Of a stretch of DNA of 64,000 bases, positions 1 through 11,699 are shown piece by piece. The stretch covers positions 24,105,288 through 24,169,287 of the forward strand of contig CM030717.1 of NCBI GenBank assembly GCA_017979445.1, in the 5' to 3' direction. Below the pieces are notes generated by a model. The model made no database searches, was not told the origin of the DNA, and saw only the letters and a program-made list of their open reading frames with translations. The position numbers and the translations under genes were made by a program. Each line of letters starts with the position of its first letter. The stretch's first letter is position 1. The DNA is from Akebia trifoliata. Lineage: Eukaryota > Streptophyta > Magnoliopsida > Ranunculales > Lardizabalaceae.

Positions 1-2990
1 TATGAGCACTTCGGAAGACTCACAACCTATGGCAAAAGATTGGCAGAGGCAAATGCAAGAATAACAATGCTGTTAAAAATGACAAAAAGATAAGAAAAAA
101 TGTTGTCTGCCATATTGACTAGCAATAACTTTATACAAGTCCAAACCGTTCAACATCAAGCGTCTAAGTCAAACCCTAAACTGCCTGAGCAGCAATAATC
201 GAAACAACAAACTACCCTGCCCCCTGAAAATATGTGCTTCGTACCATATCTAGTCCTAGAGGGGGGGGGGTGAATAGGATAATTAAAATTTCTTTCGATT
301 TATCCAATTTTAACTTAGATTGATAATTTGACTATGTGTTCTAAGTCATTCACCTAGCCTCGATTTGACACTTATGTCTCTAAGATGCATTTAATGAAGA
401 TACACTTGAAATTTAATCATTCATTTAATCATGTCATTCAATGACACATTCATATACGATTTACCTATTCGGCATTTTATGGCATCGCATGACATTCAAA
501 ACATTCAAGTGTAAATTGCGGAATTATAAACACATGCACAAAACATACGTCATCTAATGGATCGACAATGTGCTTACATCCATTCTTATGGCAAGTCTCT
601 AGTTTGTAATGCAATTGAAATTTTCTTAGAATATAAACATTCATCGTATGACATACTTAGCATAGTATTCATTCATAGCATACATTCATCTAAGTATAAA
701 CTAATAGAAGCATTTTCACAAACACGAGACAAGCATTTTATAGTGGTTCGGCAACGTGCCTACATCCACTCCCAAGATTCCTACCTAGGAACTTGGTGTT
801 CACTATCAAAGGGGTTTATGGTTCACCTCAAACCTTTTACATAGAATTTTTATACATAGGCTAAATTCTAAAACCTTAAGATCGAGAGAACGCATTCTCT
901 CGAAATTGTGAGTTTTGTTCCTCGGAAACTCACAAACCTCTACTCTTGTCAAGAATCCTCGATTCTAATCAAGAGCTTGGTTTTTGAGGGCTGAACCAAG
1001 TAACCACATACATATATTTTTAAAATTAAAAACAAAGTCAAAGACTCACTCAACGTCATAAGATTTGTCAATGGAGATCTTGAGTTCTTGGAGTCCTTGA
1101 GCTTACAAGTACGTCTTGACGGTTGGATCTTCCAATCAAGTTTTCAAGTTTGTCGGCTACTTGTAATTACTCCTACCATCATCTCCTTTTTGCTCCTTGC
1201 TCCATGAATGTACCAATGTATGTGCAAGGTGACGTTTGATGGGCGGAGAGGGATCAAATGAGAAGTCTAGGAATGTTGAAGGGTTCACCTAAGTTAAACT
1301 CTCATGAAAGTAGAGAAGACTCTCAAAATGTGGAGAGAGGAGAGGCAATCTTCTCTAGGATTGATCCATAGGAAGGGCTAAGGGTCAAAAGGATTTTCAA
1401 TGAAGTTTGAGCCCTTCCATGGCTAGAGAGAGGGTTAAAAGTATGTAGAAATGGAGGATTTACTTCTCTCAAGCTTCAACACACCCAAATGAAAGAGTTG
1501 GAGTTGTTATATATGAGAAGAGAGCAAATTCGAGGCTCAACGGTCATAAATATGACCGTTTGAGCGCTTGCTGTCGGTGGCACCATCAGGAGTGTCGGTG
1601 GCACCGTCAGCCACAAGTAAGGCACATCAGTAAATTACCAAAATGCCCCCGCAGAGTGTTTTGACCATAACTTTCAAATGGTAGCTCCGATTTGTATACC
1701 GTTTGGGGAGCTGATAGATATCACTATTTATAATATCCCCAAATTACCACCAAGGAGTGGGCCATGATAAAATGGATAAAATGACCAAAATACCCTTTTT
1801 TATCATTTTTTGGTCAAAATGAGCTTTCGGGAAGTCCGACGTCGAAACGGTTCGAAAGTGTGCTAGATTTTACCTATATAATGACACCTATAAAACACCA
1901 ATGACTGAAAATGGTTTTAGGGTGGTCAAATCTTTAATGTCCCCTCTATGTCCATATTCGATTCCCAAAAGGTCCGATGAGCGAACGGGTCGAGGAAAGA
2001 GTTTTCCTAATTACAACGGGTCGACCTATCAATCATCTAAGTGTTGGAAAATGGTATTAGGTAGTCTCATTACCTCTTAGGCTTTGTGCACACACATGGA
2101 AGCTTTTTGTCGAGGCATGTACGGTTGAGCAGTTTTAACGGAGTCTTCATATGTCTTCAATGGCAAATCGATCCGACACTCAACATGTGTCTCGGGATTG
2201 ACAAAACATGGAACTTACACCCCCTATAATACCCAAATACCAAGGACCTCCACTTTACATTCCACAGAACCGCCAACCTTCTATAATCATCCCCGATGAC
2301 GAATATGACTTAAGGAAAATTGAAGCCAAAAATACAATGAATGAAAAAGTCATTCAACATATCAAGTCGCTATAAAATAAGATATGGAGGATTAAAGGGA
2401 CAAACATGCTACGAGGAATAAGGTTCAAAGATCTGTGCTTCTATCCCAGTGTAGAATTGCCAACCAAGTATGAGTATCCAGAGTTCGAGAAATACAATGG
2501 TGTGGGATGCCCTCTATCCTATCTAAAACTGTATTGCAGGTCGATGCGTCATTTTGGCAAGAACGACAGGTTATTGACACAATTATTTCAAAGAAGTCTG
2601 ATTGGACCAGCTCTCAAGTGGTTCTCGGGATTAGACCACTCACTTATCAAATGATAATAGGATCTACCTGAAGTGTTCAGACAAACCTATAAGTTCAACA
2701 CGGATATCAAATTGGACATAAGTGATGTGGCAAGGATGACACATAAGCCTAGAGAGATGATAAATGAATATGCTCAGTGGTGGCGAGAGTCAACTTTCCA
2801 AGTAAAGCCATCCATGATCGATGAAGAGATGAATATCACGTTTATCTTAATACTAGGACACTCATTCTATACCTATCTTGTGGGTCACACAACTGCCAAT
2901 TTCTCAACTTTAGTTCAATTGGCAAACTAAGTAGAGGACAGGATCCGAATCGGTTTGATCTTTGATTTTACAAACTTTAAAACATAGGGA
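1..2990 (+). pseudogene. A1 gag pseudogene, split by solo LTR
   Basis: Retrotransposon gag polyprotein that would form the particle shell. The frame begins with a likely ATG at 2 and runs to 224, then resumes at 2225 after the inserted LTR. If one copy of the CCCCC duplication is dropped, the reading frame crosses the gap without a break and stays open until a TAA at about 2373. The same frame continues at 2406-2654, stops, shifts, and resumes at 2673-2930. The core shows the gag pattern of Tat/Ogre-type elements: YEYPEFEKYNG, LIGPALKWFSGL, then FRQTYKFNTDIKLD, EMINEYAQWWRE and VKPSMIDEEMN. At least one frameshift and several stops make it non-functional. The C-terminal end near 2990 is approximate and no zinc knuckle is seen. 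Confidence 0.8.
225..2219 (-). mobile_element. Solo LTR of SIRE-like Ty1/copia family (D family), antisense in A1 gag
   Basis: On the minus strand this 1995-bp segment starts TGTAAGTTCCATG and ends CATATTTTCA, so it has TG...CA ends. It is flanked by CCCCC at 220-224 and 2220-2224, a 5-bp target duplication. It aligns over its length with the copia D LTR at 31938-35147: the CAATCCCGAGAC start, GGTAATGAGAC, CCTTGGTG followed by TTTGGGG, CTCTTGA stretches, and a terminal block with GGTTCGGCAA (complement) and the CACCCC/CTAGG run at 255-275. No internal copia sequence lies on either side, because both flanks are gag. It is therefore a solo LTR left by LTR-LTR recombination. Two direct copies of TGTCGGTGGCACC lie at about 1563-1605. 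Confidence 0.88.
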
Positions 2991-3035
2991 TGATGGTCTA
3001 CTCAAAAGAAACCAAAAGGTAAAAAATAAAAAATT

Positions 3036-3535
3036 ATGCATTCCCTTCCTAAGAATATTTATCGGACATTCGTCCTCAAGAAGGGTATTAATTTAAAATT
3101 TCATCTTTAAAAAAAAATATGCATTCCCTTCTTAGGAATATTTATCGAACATTCATCCTCAGGAAGGGTATTAATTTAGAATGTCCATCTTTCAAAAAAA
3201 ATATGCATTCCCTTCTTGGGAATATTTATCAGACATTCGTCCATTAGAAGGGTATTAATTTAGCATGTCCATCTTTCAAAGAAATAATAATAAGCATTCC
3301 CTTCCTAGGAATATTTATCAGATATTCGTCCTCAGGAAGGGTATTAATTTAGAATGTTCATTTTTCAAAAAATAATATGCATTCCCTTCTTGGGAATATT
3401 TATCAGACATTCATCTTCAAGAAGAGAATTAATTTAAAATGTCCATCTATAAAAAAAATATGCATTCCCTTCTTGGAAATATTTATTAGATATTCATCAT
3501 CAGGAATGATATTAATTTAGAATGTCCATCTTAAA
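3036..3535 (+). repeat. Hairpin-containing minisatellite, six units of about 83-89 bp
   Basis: Six head-to-tail units start with ATGCATTCCCTTC (or a variant) at about 3036, 3119, 3203, 3292, 3378 and 3462. Each holds inverted arms, CCCTTCCTAGG and CCTCAGGAAGGG, around an AT-rich loop, and each ends in a GGTATTAATTTAGAATGTCCATC-like stretch. The units are several to about 15 percent diverged from each other. The array sits directly after the gag remnant of A1. Confidence 0.9.
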
Positions 3536-4551
3536 AAAATAAAAATTTTTATATCTCAAAATACAAAAATAAATAAATAAATATATTTTTTCTAAAACAA
3601 AAAAAGTCAAAATATTTTAAAAATATCTTTCAATTATGAGCTTCATGACTACAAAGAATTTGGAATTAACGAATGACATGGGTGTTCTGTCAAATTTTGA
3701 AGTATCAGACTCAATTCAATTAGAATTACAATCCTATTTTTTCCAATACTTTTTTATTACTTCTGGCCCACAAGAGTATAAACTATGAATGGTAAAATAA
3801 TAAAATATTTTTGTCTAAATTGGGATACTCCCCATATTTCTCAGCCTAAGTCGATCAAAATATCATTTATCCATAAAAAACTTTCATTTTAAAAGCATAA
3901 AGTTTGATTTCAACCAACGACTTCTATTTCAATGACCGATTCTCAAATGGACCTCGCAACTTAGCAAGAAGTTCATATCAATGATGTATTGATTTGTTCT
4001 TCCTTAGAAAAATTTCTCGCAAAACTTATCAAAAAAGAGAATGAAAAATATGTGTTGATTTAAGGGCAAGTCTAAATGAAAAATTCTATGAATTTCTAGA
4101 AAGCATATAAAAATAGATCAACAAGTAAAGAAGTACGTCAAGAGAATGCCGAGAAGAAAAGTAAATCAATGAAAATCAAACAAAATAGTTTGGCCCTTGT
4201 GCAAGGAGAAGATTCTAGTCCAATTATGAAGGATCAACCACCGTTAAGGATCCAAATATAAAAAAGTTCTATCTCTTAAGTGGACAAGCATTAAGTGACA
4301 TCAAAAGATGTTATTGAAAAATCAAATCTCGAAATGATGAGAAAGACATTCCTTTTACTGTCCTAACGTATCTACTGTTAGTTAACCCACTCGAGTCTTC
4401 ATTATCCTTCAATTACCTATAATCGGGACATACCACCCTAGACTGGGTCAATTTAAAAAAAAAAGAATATCATATAAAATAAATAAAAAAATCTTGTTCA
4501 AAATGATTTGAATCAAACTAAATGAAGCATGATTAAAAGTATCAATCATCC
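3536..4551 (+). other. A1 internal/3' region, no intact gene
   Basis: AT-rich sequence with no open frame longer than a few dozen codons. The stretch at 3769-3799 (CTGGCCCACAAGAGT followed by ATAAACTATGAA) matches, in reverse, 39923-39953 in the 3' region of A2, which places it in the post-pol region of family A. The part at 4100-4450 has short coding-like fragments that I could not assign. It ends at the 5' LTR of Athila element C-I. Confidence 0.55.
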
Positions 4552-5850
4552 TGATCAGTATCTCAAAATATTGATTTATCCGTATTTTTCCTAGGAATTT
4601 ATCTTGATTTTCATCCATATTTTATTAGATTAGGTAAATAATTGTGTTAAACCTCAAATTACCTCATTACATGTTCTACTATACTACTTAGGTTAATTGC
4701 ACAAAATTAATGTATTTATTGGAAGATTGATTATGTGTGTTCATCGTATAGGTCAAATATCAAATCATCAAGATGGACCACCAAATCAATCAATCAAATG
4801 TGCATTACAATCTAAAAGATCAATCAAGCAACCATGCAAAATTGGAGATCTAGAAGTCTCCAAATCAATGTGACGCAGTGAATCCCGAATGGAGCACCTT
4901 AAATTTTCTCTAATGTGCGTTGTACCTGATATTAGACGTAAGAGTGACGATGACTATTTTTGGGTCTTTCTAGAACACCTAAGGTTTATAGATAGATCAT
5001 TTTTCCAATTAGGAAAGGGTCCTTGGACCTCGATCCATTCTTTCTTCTCCCCCTAATACTCTTGGCATTTTCTCTATAATTTTTCATTTTTAGATAGGTT
5101 TTATTTCAGCAATTCTCTATAATTTATCAGAGAAGGAGATAGGGTACATTGGTTACTATATAAATACAAGTGTTGATTTCATGACTTCTCTTTGTATCTT
5201 TGCAATGACCATAGGCTAGACTTCCTCTATTAGTGAGAGGAGAAAGTCTAGGAGTAAGCTTTTAATTATGTATTTATGCTCTTTATCCTTCTATGTTCTT
5301 AATAATTATTGAGTTATCTTCAAGGTTTTATCTAATTCTACTGGATCAAAGCTTTAGATGAATTTCTACACCTCTTATGCTTAACTTAGATAAGATTAGT
5401 ATTAAACATGCTTAATCTAGATAATTGGTAGTAGGGACTTCACACATTAGTGAGTGAAGAAGTCCTTACTATTATTTTATTCAAGCGTCATGCTATATTT
5501 TTCAACCCAAGGAGCTCACACCAAGCCCTTGAGGTTGAGTACAAAGAAGGATAGAATTTAGATGTAGTTTTATTTGTTAATCATTGATTACTCTAATCAT
5601 TAATGACTTTATTCTCTTATTTTTTGGTATAAATTTCATTTCTATTACTTTATTTTTCAGTAACATTTACTTTCCTTTTTTATTTCACAAAAATACAAAA
5701 ATAGATTTTAAAATTGTAACTTAGATTAACTTCGTTTTGCTTAGCTTAGTAACAACCCTCCTTTCTCTTGGGTTTGATCCCTTACTTGCCCCACAAGTTA
5801 AGGATAGTATAAACATATTAATTTCTGATAGAAGTAACGATGATCGAATA
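4552..5850 (+). repeat. C-I 5' LTR (Athila type)
   Basis: Starts TGATCAGTATCTC, like the C-II LTRs at 17703 and 26702, and ends just before the primer-binding site. All three copies share AAATAATTGTG or AAATAATTATG near the start, a mid-region TATA box followed by AATACAAGTGTTG, a CTAGACT...CCTCTATTAGTGAGAGGAG block, and a terminal CTTGGGTTTGATCCCT stretch. The exact 3' boundary is approximate: the expected CA end reads TA here. Confidence 0.82.
5157..5166 (+). promoter_or_regulatory. Likely TATA box of C-I LTR
   Basis: TATATAAATA, about 690 bp short of the LTR end, in the position expected for the element's own promoter. In C-II the corresponding places read TATCATGAATAC, so the box is degraded there. 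Inferred from sequence only. Confidence 0.45.
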
Positions 5851-5855
5851 GAATT

Positions 5856-5876
5856 TTGGCACTGTTACCGGAGAAG
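5856..5876 (+). other. C-I primer-binding site
   Basis: TTGGCACTGTTACCGGAGAAG lies six bases after the LTR. It is a mutated form of the TGGCGCCGTTGCCGGGGA-type primer site known in Athila/Tat-lineage elements. C-II has lost this region. Confidence 0.7.
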
Positions 5877-7163
5877 GTGTAGTCATTCTAAGTTGGTTTG
5901 AAGTTTATTTTTATCTATCTTCATTTTGTTTTTGTTTCTGTTTTCTGTAGATACAAAATTTCAAAAAAAAAATTCAAAACCAGTGTCTCTATTACAACTA
6001 GGGAGATTATTTAAGATCTGTTAAAAAATTTCAAACACAAATCTCGAGATTCCAATGTGACGCAGTCAATATTTACTATGCCACATTGAGTCCAAAGATT
6101 TGAGTCTTCTGATTTTAACACTCTTCTTAAGTTATCTTCTGGACTATAACAATAAGTTTAGTTTCTACTTTATTTAGTTTCTAACACTCTACTTCTTTTG
6201 TAGGCTGGAGAAATTTGGACAAAAATATCAAGTTTGATCCATTAGATCCAAGATTCATTTCACCTTGCTGTATTTTTTTATTTTTTATTTTTTTGCATTT
6301 TTAGTTAGGTTTCTTTTCTGTTTTTGATTCATTTGTATTAAGAACTTTGTAAATTTTCATTAGTTAATTAATTATCCAAGAAGGAAATGATTGTAATAGA
6401 CTAAGGAAGGATGACGGTTAGATGATAAAATCATGGCTCCTTAGGTTTACACACCAAAATCGGAGTTGGTAACCTAGGTCGACTCAACTCGTCTTCACCC
6501 TATCAAGCACGGAAGGTAAATTCAATCCACCCATGCTTCTCATTGTTAGTGGTTTACTCATTGACTTTGTTTGTTAATTTCAATTTTGCACAGATTTGAA
6601 TTAATTAATTAAGATTAGTAAATAGCACCCCTCTCATAGGGATGGTACTATAAGATAAGGGTTGGAGGTCATTATCAATTTCTTACTCTAATTAGGATAA
6701 TCAATTCACTAGTCACCCAATCAAACTAATTAAAATCAATTAGACTTGACTATAGGACCCACGAGCTTAATATAAGAAATTCACTTCAAGTTGTGTCGAT
6801 TGCGCTTCTTAATCATCTTTACATTTAGTAAGATCTTGTCATTTGATAGGATAGATTCAGTCTATTCAAGAAAGGAAGGTGATTTAAGAGTGCTCTTGTT
6901 TATGTATTATGCACCACCTTCGATCTGGAGATCTGAATTTGATTTCATAGAACCGAGTCGGAAGACTAGTTGCATAATTTCTACCCAATTAGAAGGTGTT
7001 TAGAGTTAGACAACCTATTTAGGTCAAGTATTTTCTTTCATGATTGTTTGATAGACTCTACGATTTGTATGCTTGGTAAACGATCTAGGAGTAACGTATT
7101 AAAATCATTTGATCTTGAGATCGAGCGTACCATCAATAGAATTTGTAAAAAATCTCATTAATT
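5877..7163 (+). other. C-I untranslated leader
   Basis: About 1.3 kb between the primer site and the gag start, the long leader usual for Athila elements. Short open frames (for example 6791-7003 and 6970-7161) show no recognisable domain and are likely chance. Nothing else is seen. Confidence 0.6.
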
Positions 7164-7297
7164 ATGATGGGTGATCGAGAGCGAAATCTTAATGAGTTCT
7201 TCGCTCCTGCTTCTGCTATCCCACCTATGTGCATTGTGTTACTATTAAACACTGCTCATCAGTTTGACATTAACGTAGCCACCATAAACATACTCCC

Positions 7298-9032
7298 TGT
7301 AGACACCCCATTTTTGCACTCGCCTGATTAATCAACTCGTCAATCCAATTGCAATGATTCCTAATGATGGATGTGTATTCCATTGCTTTATTTTGTTACC
7401 AGATGTGTTTCAGAAATCCGGATGAGGTATCTTGGATTGACAAAACCTTAGAAACCACGCTACGCTAGGAAAATACGACCCTAGAAACATAGAAATCATC
7501 ATCTTGCAGACCAAAAAGAAACTTCACGATAAAAATCATTAAAAAATTATCAAATTACCAAAATACCCCTAACCTCAAAACAACCCTAGAGCCTACGTTA
7601 TGCTTAGAAAAACTCTCTCGAACACATAAAATAACAAATCGGAACCAAATAAATCATTGCACCAATTTTAACAGAATTTGACAAAATTACGAAAATGCCC
7701 CTCATAAAGTTCATAATCATTTCACACAAAAAAATTTCATAAATAACACAAAATAATATTTCCATTGAATTCCTTATGAAAAACCGATTCTAAAACATCA
7801 TAAAACATTAAAAACCGACTTGAAACGTGAAAAGTCCTCTCCGGGGCAAAACGGTAATTTCATAATTTTCATAATTAAAAAATTTGAAATTAATAAATAA
7901 AATATTAGATAATTAAAGTGAAACATTGATGAAATTAATTTAAAATTTTGAACCTAAAAAATCGATCAATCGGACTTTCGGGTAAAATTGTTGAGGGTTC
8001 GTGGGATATTTCTTTAAGGACCCCTCCATTTGGGGGTTCAAAGAATTAAAGAAATAATGGAAGGGGGTTCTCCAAAATTTAAAGTCAATCAAGCAAGACT
8101 GTAGTCAAAGTATTAAAGTCAATCAAGTGGGACTAAAGTCAAAATTAAAGTCAATTAAGCAAGACTGAAGTCAAAATATTAAAAGTCAATCAATTAAGAC
8201 TAAAGTCAAAACATTAAAAGTCAATCAAATAAGACCAAAAGTCATAATAGAATTCTAATTAAATAATAACTCTATCTAATAGAGTTCTAACTTAAAAACA
8301 ATTCTACCTAAAACAATTCTAATTAAAACACAATTCTACCTAAAACAATTTTAACTAAAACACAACTCTAATTAAAAGATCTCTAATTAAACACTAACTC
8401 TATCAAAATCAACCTTAAAAAAATTCTATAAATAGAGGTGCTCACACCCTATTTTCGTATCAAATCATAAACCCTAAGAGAAGTAGGTCTAGAAGCTCCC
8501 CTAGCCCCCCATAAACCCTAGTTTTGGAGTCCCAACTCCTTACCTAACATCCCTCCTTCAATTTTAGTCTAGAAAACACCTAAAATCCCTCCAAAAACAC
8601 CCCCAAATCCGCAACAAACTTGAAGAGTTCAGATCCAAAAACAAGGAGATACCTTGATCTAGGAGATCCGAAGTCAAATCCGGAGACAGAACGAAGGAAG
8701 GGAGTACAGTACAAGGAGCTCTTTTGTCAGATCTGAGGGAACAAAATCCTTGCTATCGGAAAGGTATGTAATTTTTTTATTTTTATCTAGGTTTTTAGCA
8801 ATGTGATATATTTGGGAAGTTAGTAGAGACCGGCTTTGGCCGGGCGGGGTTGGTGCCAACACCTTCCAACCCCGTAACATGATCCCCGAATTCAGATTTT
8901 TTGTGGTAGATTAGTTCTTTTTATCCATGTTAGAGTCAGTTTGGTTCCTAGACCACAATAACTAGGTGGCGACTCCCAAACCTCAAGAGTCAAAAGTGGA
9001 TCCGCGCACCCCGCGGATCGAGGGCGCTTTCA
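7298..9032 (+). mobile_element. Solo LTR of Tat-like family B
   Basis: 1735 bp with TGTAGACACCCC at the left and GGGCGCTTTCA at the right, flanked by CTCCC at 7293-7297 and 9033-9037. It is the reverse orientation of the B LTRs at 47108, 50587 and 61357: shared landmarks are CGCCTGATTAATCAACTCG, the AGATGTGTTTC...GGATGAGGTA block, the repeated AGTCAATCAAG...AGACT stretch at 8080-8250, the TATA box, and the terminal GGTGGCGACTCCCAAACC (complement in the others) with CCGCGGATCGAGG. No internal sequence flanks it, so it is a solo LTR. Confidence 0.93.
8425..8438 (+). promoter_or_regulatory. TATA box of family B LTR
   Basis: TCTATAAATAGAGG, conserved at the same place in the other three B LTRs (minus strand at 47713-47727, 51185-51195 and 61953-61964). 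The AT-rich repeats lie upstream and a GC-richer transcribed part follows, as expected for an LTR promoter. Confidence 0.65.
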
Positions 9033-10379
9033 CTCCCTAAATTTCACTGTTTAGAGTGTGAACAACTTTACACCCACCTCAATTGATTCTCGACCATATG
9101 TCAAATATTTAAAAACTAGAATTTAGGTGAGAAGAGTGTTAAACTCATTTTGTTTCTATTATCCTTGAAGGATCATGTAGCTACATGGTTGAATTCCCTA
9201 GCTTCTAATTCCATACCTTCATTGGATGTTCTATTTAAGAAATTCATGGTCAAATTTTATCTTGTGGCCAAAACTAAGAGAATGAATGACTCAATTAGAA
9301 ATTTTAGAAGGCGTCCAAATGAAAATTTAATGTTTTGTTAGTCAAATGCCCATACCATGGAATTAATAAAGTATAATTGGTATAATACTTCTATCGAGAA
9401 TTAATCATGAATCAACGTACCTTAGTTGAGTCTATGAATATGGTCAATTCATTAATCAGATTCCCAGTCAAGCATACAATTTTTTAGTGGAGCTAGTCAA
9501 GAATACTTAAAATTAGAACACTAATAACGGAGAATTTGATAGAGAAGATCTCGTTAAGAAGTTAAGAATGAGTGAGATGAAGGTAGACCCTGATCTCAAG
9601 AATGTTATGTCTAATTTAGTGAGTGGTATGCATAGTCTTACAAAAAAGCTAGATGCTTTCACCATCTTAGCATCCAACCTTCACTATGATTCTTGATCAG
9701 TTTTACACATGTCAGTCGAATAAATTTCTTTATGTGTCTTATGCGATGAAAACGACCATTTAATTGAATGTTGTCCCATCTTGCCATACATTAAGGTTGA
9801 ACATGCCAATGCTGTTAATGGCTACAGTACATTTAAGCCAACTCAGAATTCTTATAATCAAATATATCATCTAAATAATAAGTTCCATCCAAATTTTCAT
9901 AGAAATAAAACTTATTTATTCACTCTAGTGGTCTGTCAGGTTACAATAGAAACTATCCTAAACAAACCAGTCCTTCCATGAACCAAGCCATTGTTCCACA
10001 AGTATCATTTCAATCTCTGCAATCTACTGAATATAGAGCTATAATCCTATATTTCATAACCAATTATATTTCGTCTAGCCAATAATAGTCATACTTAGAA
10101 TCTATGATGGTAGAGTTGATAAAGCAACAACCACATCTCATCCAAACTTAACAAATGATCAATTAAAATCAAACCTAGATTAATCAGGTCACTGCTTAGT
10201 CAATAACTATAATGGAAGTTTACTTGGGTCAATTAGTTTTTTTCCTTTGAAAGGAGAGAAAAATGTCAATTTTCCAATCAAATTGTTCTTAGCCTTAGAG
10301 GTCAACTTACGTTTCCCAATGGATCGAAGGGTCAATACAAGGTAGGAAGCCATTCTAGAGATCGACAAGACTTCGTCCA

Positions 10380-11570
10380 AGCTATCCATACCTTGAGGTT
10401 AGGAAAGAATGTGGACAATAAGATCCAACCTATTGACGAGGAAGATAATATCTCAGATAAGGACAAAGTTCAAGTAGAAGAAATCGTAGAATCTCTTAAG
10501 GTGGAGGAAAAAAATTTGAAAAAACTTCTCATCGTTTTACCAATTCGAAAAGTTATATTTTTTCATCACATTAGAGACAATAAGAAGAGTACACAATTCG
10601 AGGATGTCCTTGAAGTCTTCCAAAATGTGCACATCAATATTTCGTTCTTAGATGCCATTAAACAATTACCTTCTTATGCTAAATTTTTTAAAGATTTGAC
10701 CACAACTAAGAGGAAAACACCATTTTCTCGGGAAGCCATCATGGCAACCCAAGCTTCGTCTTTCATCTAACAAACGGTTGCACCAAAATTTAAAGATACT
10801 AGATGTCTGACAATTTTCATTCATATTGGAGATTAAGTAGTAGAAAAAAGTCTCTTAGACTTAAGGACGAGTGTGAACCTTTTACCTTACTCGATTTATA
10901 AACAACTAGATTTGGGGATTTGAAATCCATCGATATCAATTGAGTTTAGTCGATAGGTCTATTAAAGTTCCCAAGGGGGGCAGTTGATGATGTGATAATA
11001 AAAGTTAAAGATTTCTATTTCTCGATTGACTTTGTTGTCTTAAACATAGAACAAGTCATTAATCCGCAGTCATATTTTTACAATCTTAGGACATCCATTT
11101 TTAGCAACTTCTGACACGGTCATTCATTGTAGAAATATAATTATGAGTTTGACATTCAAGGATATGAAAGTCAAATTGAACGTCTTCCATAATTTCCAAA
11201 GAATTAATATAGATGATCATGTGGATGAAGTGAACATGATAGATGCGTTAGTTAATAGAATGTGTCAAGATTTAGGACATTCTAATCCACTAGAAAGATG
11301 TTTGGCCCATTTTGACCAAGATTTTGATATAAAAGAATCCACAAATGAATTCAATGCTTTGCTTGATATTGTTATGTACTTAGATTCTATGTATTGGCAC
11401 GAACAAGTCGAAAGTCTTCCTATTTGTACTTCCACTCTACTTCTTTCCCAAATCGAGCCTCATAAATTAGAATTCAAAGTACTTTCAGAGACTTTGAGAT
11501 TCGCATTTCTTGGCAAGAATCAAACTTTGCCTGTGATCATTTCCTCTCACCTTAATATAGTCTAGGAGGA
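10380..11570 (+). pseudogene. C-I gag-pro linker and aspartic protease remnant
   Basis: The longest open stretch is 10393-10770 (125 codons), with FLDAIKQLPSYAKFFKDL, the conserved segment just upstream of protease in Athila polyproteins. The protease follows at about 10800-11110 in broken frames: the active-site stretch reads LDLRTSVNLLPYSIYKQL, where the usual D-x-G has become D-L-R, so catalysis would be lost. C-II keeps DLGASVNLLPY at this place. The segment 11143-11565 is open and leads towards the RT (CLAHFDQDFDIKESTNEFNA). Confidence 0.78.
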
Positions 11571-11699
11571 AAAGTTGTTAAAAATTTTAAGAGAACATTA
11601 AAAAGCTATTGGTTGGACCATAGTTGACATTAAGAAAATTAGTCTATCCATGATAATGCACCACATTCGTCTAGGGGATTTTGCTAAGCCTTCCTTAGA

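Larger units (their letters stand above)
7164..9990 (+). pseudogene. C-I gag pseudogene, split by solo family B LTR
   Basis: Likely start ATG at 7164; the frame is open to 7297, where the B LTR is inserted. With one CTCCC copy removed, the frame continues from 9038. The core at 9150-9341 reads LKDHVATWLNSL then FKKFMVKFY, the gag signature of Athila elements. At 9730-9775 the sequence encodes CVLCDENDHLIECCP, a CCHC zinc knuckle (C-X2-C-X4-H-X4-C) that would bind RNA. Downstream residues rich in N, Y and H (9781-9981) fit the gag tail. Multiple stops in 9060-9140 and 9350-9730 show it is dead. Confidence 0.82.

Noticed and set aside
557..844. 95-codon plus-strand frame
   Set aside because: Lies antisense within the solo copia LTR, with no recognisable domain and a composition typical of chance.
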